Assembly: GCA_002748505.1 (NCBI GenBank)
Contig: PDSN01000149.1
Coordinates: 1 to 6,437 of the forward strand
Reading direction: 5' to 3'
DNA length: 6,437 bases
Origin: Gammaproteobacteria bacterium
GTDB lineage: Bacteria; Pseudomonadota; Gammaproteobacteria; Pseudomonadales; Halieaceae
In this document: positions 5,512 through 6,437 of the stretch, one piece after another
Numbering within the stretch: the first letter of the stretch is position 1
Layout of the letters: each line of letters begins with the position of its first letter
Position numbers and translations under genes: made by a program
Notes under the pieces: generated by a model
What the model saw: the letters and a program-made list of their open reading frames with translations, nothing else
The model's database searches: none
Told to the model about the DNA's origin: nothing

Positions 5512-6437
5512 TTATTTTTTTGGAAACCAGATCTCATCCCGGTATTCGCCGATGGTGCGGTCGCTGGAGAAAACCCCGGAGCGAGCGGTGTTGAGCACAG
5601 CCATACGCGCCCAGGCGTTTTTGTCCGCATAAGCGGCATCGACCCGTTCCTGGGCTTGTACATAGGACGCAAAATCGGCAACGGTCATCCACGGGTCTGC
5701 GGGACTTTCCATCGCGGCAATAACGCTGTCAAACACACCAGCCTCGAACAGATTGAAATGACCCTGTTTAACAAGATCCAGCACCGCCTTCAGGTTTTTA
5801 TCCGCCGCGATGATTGCCTTGGGGTCGTAATTGCGTCGTTGTATCTGCACTTCCCGCGCTGTCATACCAAACAGGAAGAAATTTTCCTCACCCACGGCGT
5901 CACGGATTTCAATATTCGCACCATCGAGGGTACCAATAGTAACCGCGCCGTTCATCATAAATTTCATGTTGCCCGTGCCCGACGCTTCCTTACCCGCGGT
6001 GGAAATTTGCTCGGATAAATCCGTACCCGGGCAAATAACTTCCATTGCGGTTACCCGGAAATTGGGCAAAAACGCGACCCGCAGCCAGTCTTGAGCGCGG
6101 GTGCATTCCCTCGGTATCGCCATTGCAGATGCGGTTGTAAAGGTGAATAACATGCAGACAGTTCAGCAGTTGGCGCTTGTACTCGTGTATGCGCTTGACT
6201 TGCACATCAAACAGCATATGCGTTGGAAACACCACACCCGTGTCGCGCTTTACCAATTTCGCGAGGCGCTTTTTGTTTTCCAGTTTGACTTTCATAAACT
6301 TTTTGCGGAAAGTTCTATGCTGTGCATAGGGCGCAAGTGCTGCAAGTTTGGTCGCGTTAGCGACCCAACCCTTACCGATCTTGGCGCTGATTAAACGGCG
6401 CAGTCCGGGATTGCAGTGTGACAGCCAGCGGCGCGGG
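5512..6437 (-). pseudogene. glgP: Glycogen/maltodextrin phosphorylase, C-terminal part, broken by internal out-of-frame deletion; 5' end outside window
   Basis: The family removes glucose-1-phosphate from glycogen or maltodextrin by phosphorolysis with pyridoxal phosphate (GT35, about 800-830 residues). From the right edge the frame reads PRRWLSHCNPGL, FRKKFMKVKLENKKRLA, FDVQVKRIHEYKRQLLN (the active-site Arg/Lys loop, about 6208-6158) and NGDTEGMHPR, ending at 6095. Family sequence resumes in a different frame at about 6096 with AQDWLRVAFLPN, then EQISTAGKEASGTGNMKF, where the PLP-binding Lys is codon 5962-5964, and TIGTLDGANIEI, continuing to TAA 5512-5514. Missing are about 33-36 residues that normally carry the conserved GGKAAPGY(Y/H)MAK and ADVVNNDP stretch. 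No start codon of a sensible shorter gene is apparent. An assembly fault is the alternative to a true pseudogene. It converges on maiA; no metabolic link to the hmg cluster is evident. Confidence 0.88.

Overview
The window looks like chromosomal DNA of a moderately GC-rich gammaproteobacterium. The protein types suggest a marine or soil, Cellvibrio-like lineage, but this placement is an inference from gene content and was not tested by any search. No phage, plasmid, CRISPR, tRNA or rRNA signal was seen.

Layout. Positions 1-1373 (minus) hold an ABC1/COQ8-type atypical kinase that runs off the left edge. Positions 1491-1937 (minus) hold a MarR-family regulator. It is divergent from yaeQ (2018-2563, plus), which encodes a small conserved protein with a PD-(D/E)XK-like fold. 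Next comes a homogentisate (tyrosine/phenylalanine breakdown) cluster on the plus strand: hmgA (2703-3839), a fumarylacetoacetase gene (3859-4848) and a maleylacetoacetate isomerase gene, maiA (4947-5473). On the opposite strand, converging on maiA, is the 3' part of a glycogen phosphorylase gene (5512 to the right edge). A rho-independent terminator lies between the two converging genes.

How the genes work together. HmgA opens the ring of homogentisate to maleylacetoacetate. MaiA isomerises this to fumarylacetoacetate, and the fumarylacetoacetase splits it into fumarate and acetoacetate. The MarR protein is the obvious local candidate regulator, and a short inverted repeat overlaps the presumed hmgA promoter.

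Main anomalies. Both maiA and glgP are broken in the same way. Each has perfectly recognisable family sequence on both sides of a junction, but lacks roughly 33-37 conserved codons and changes frame there. Either this stretch has suffered two similar small deletions, or the assembly has two similar faults. A second anomaly is a short dispersed element (core CCGGATATTTC) present three times in one orientation, each time in a gap between genes and each time directly preceded by a YTAR tetranucleotide. I saw no clearly new multi-gene system; the deletions and the repeat are the parts worth following up.
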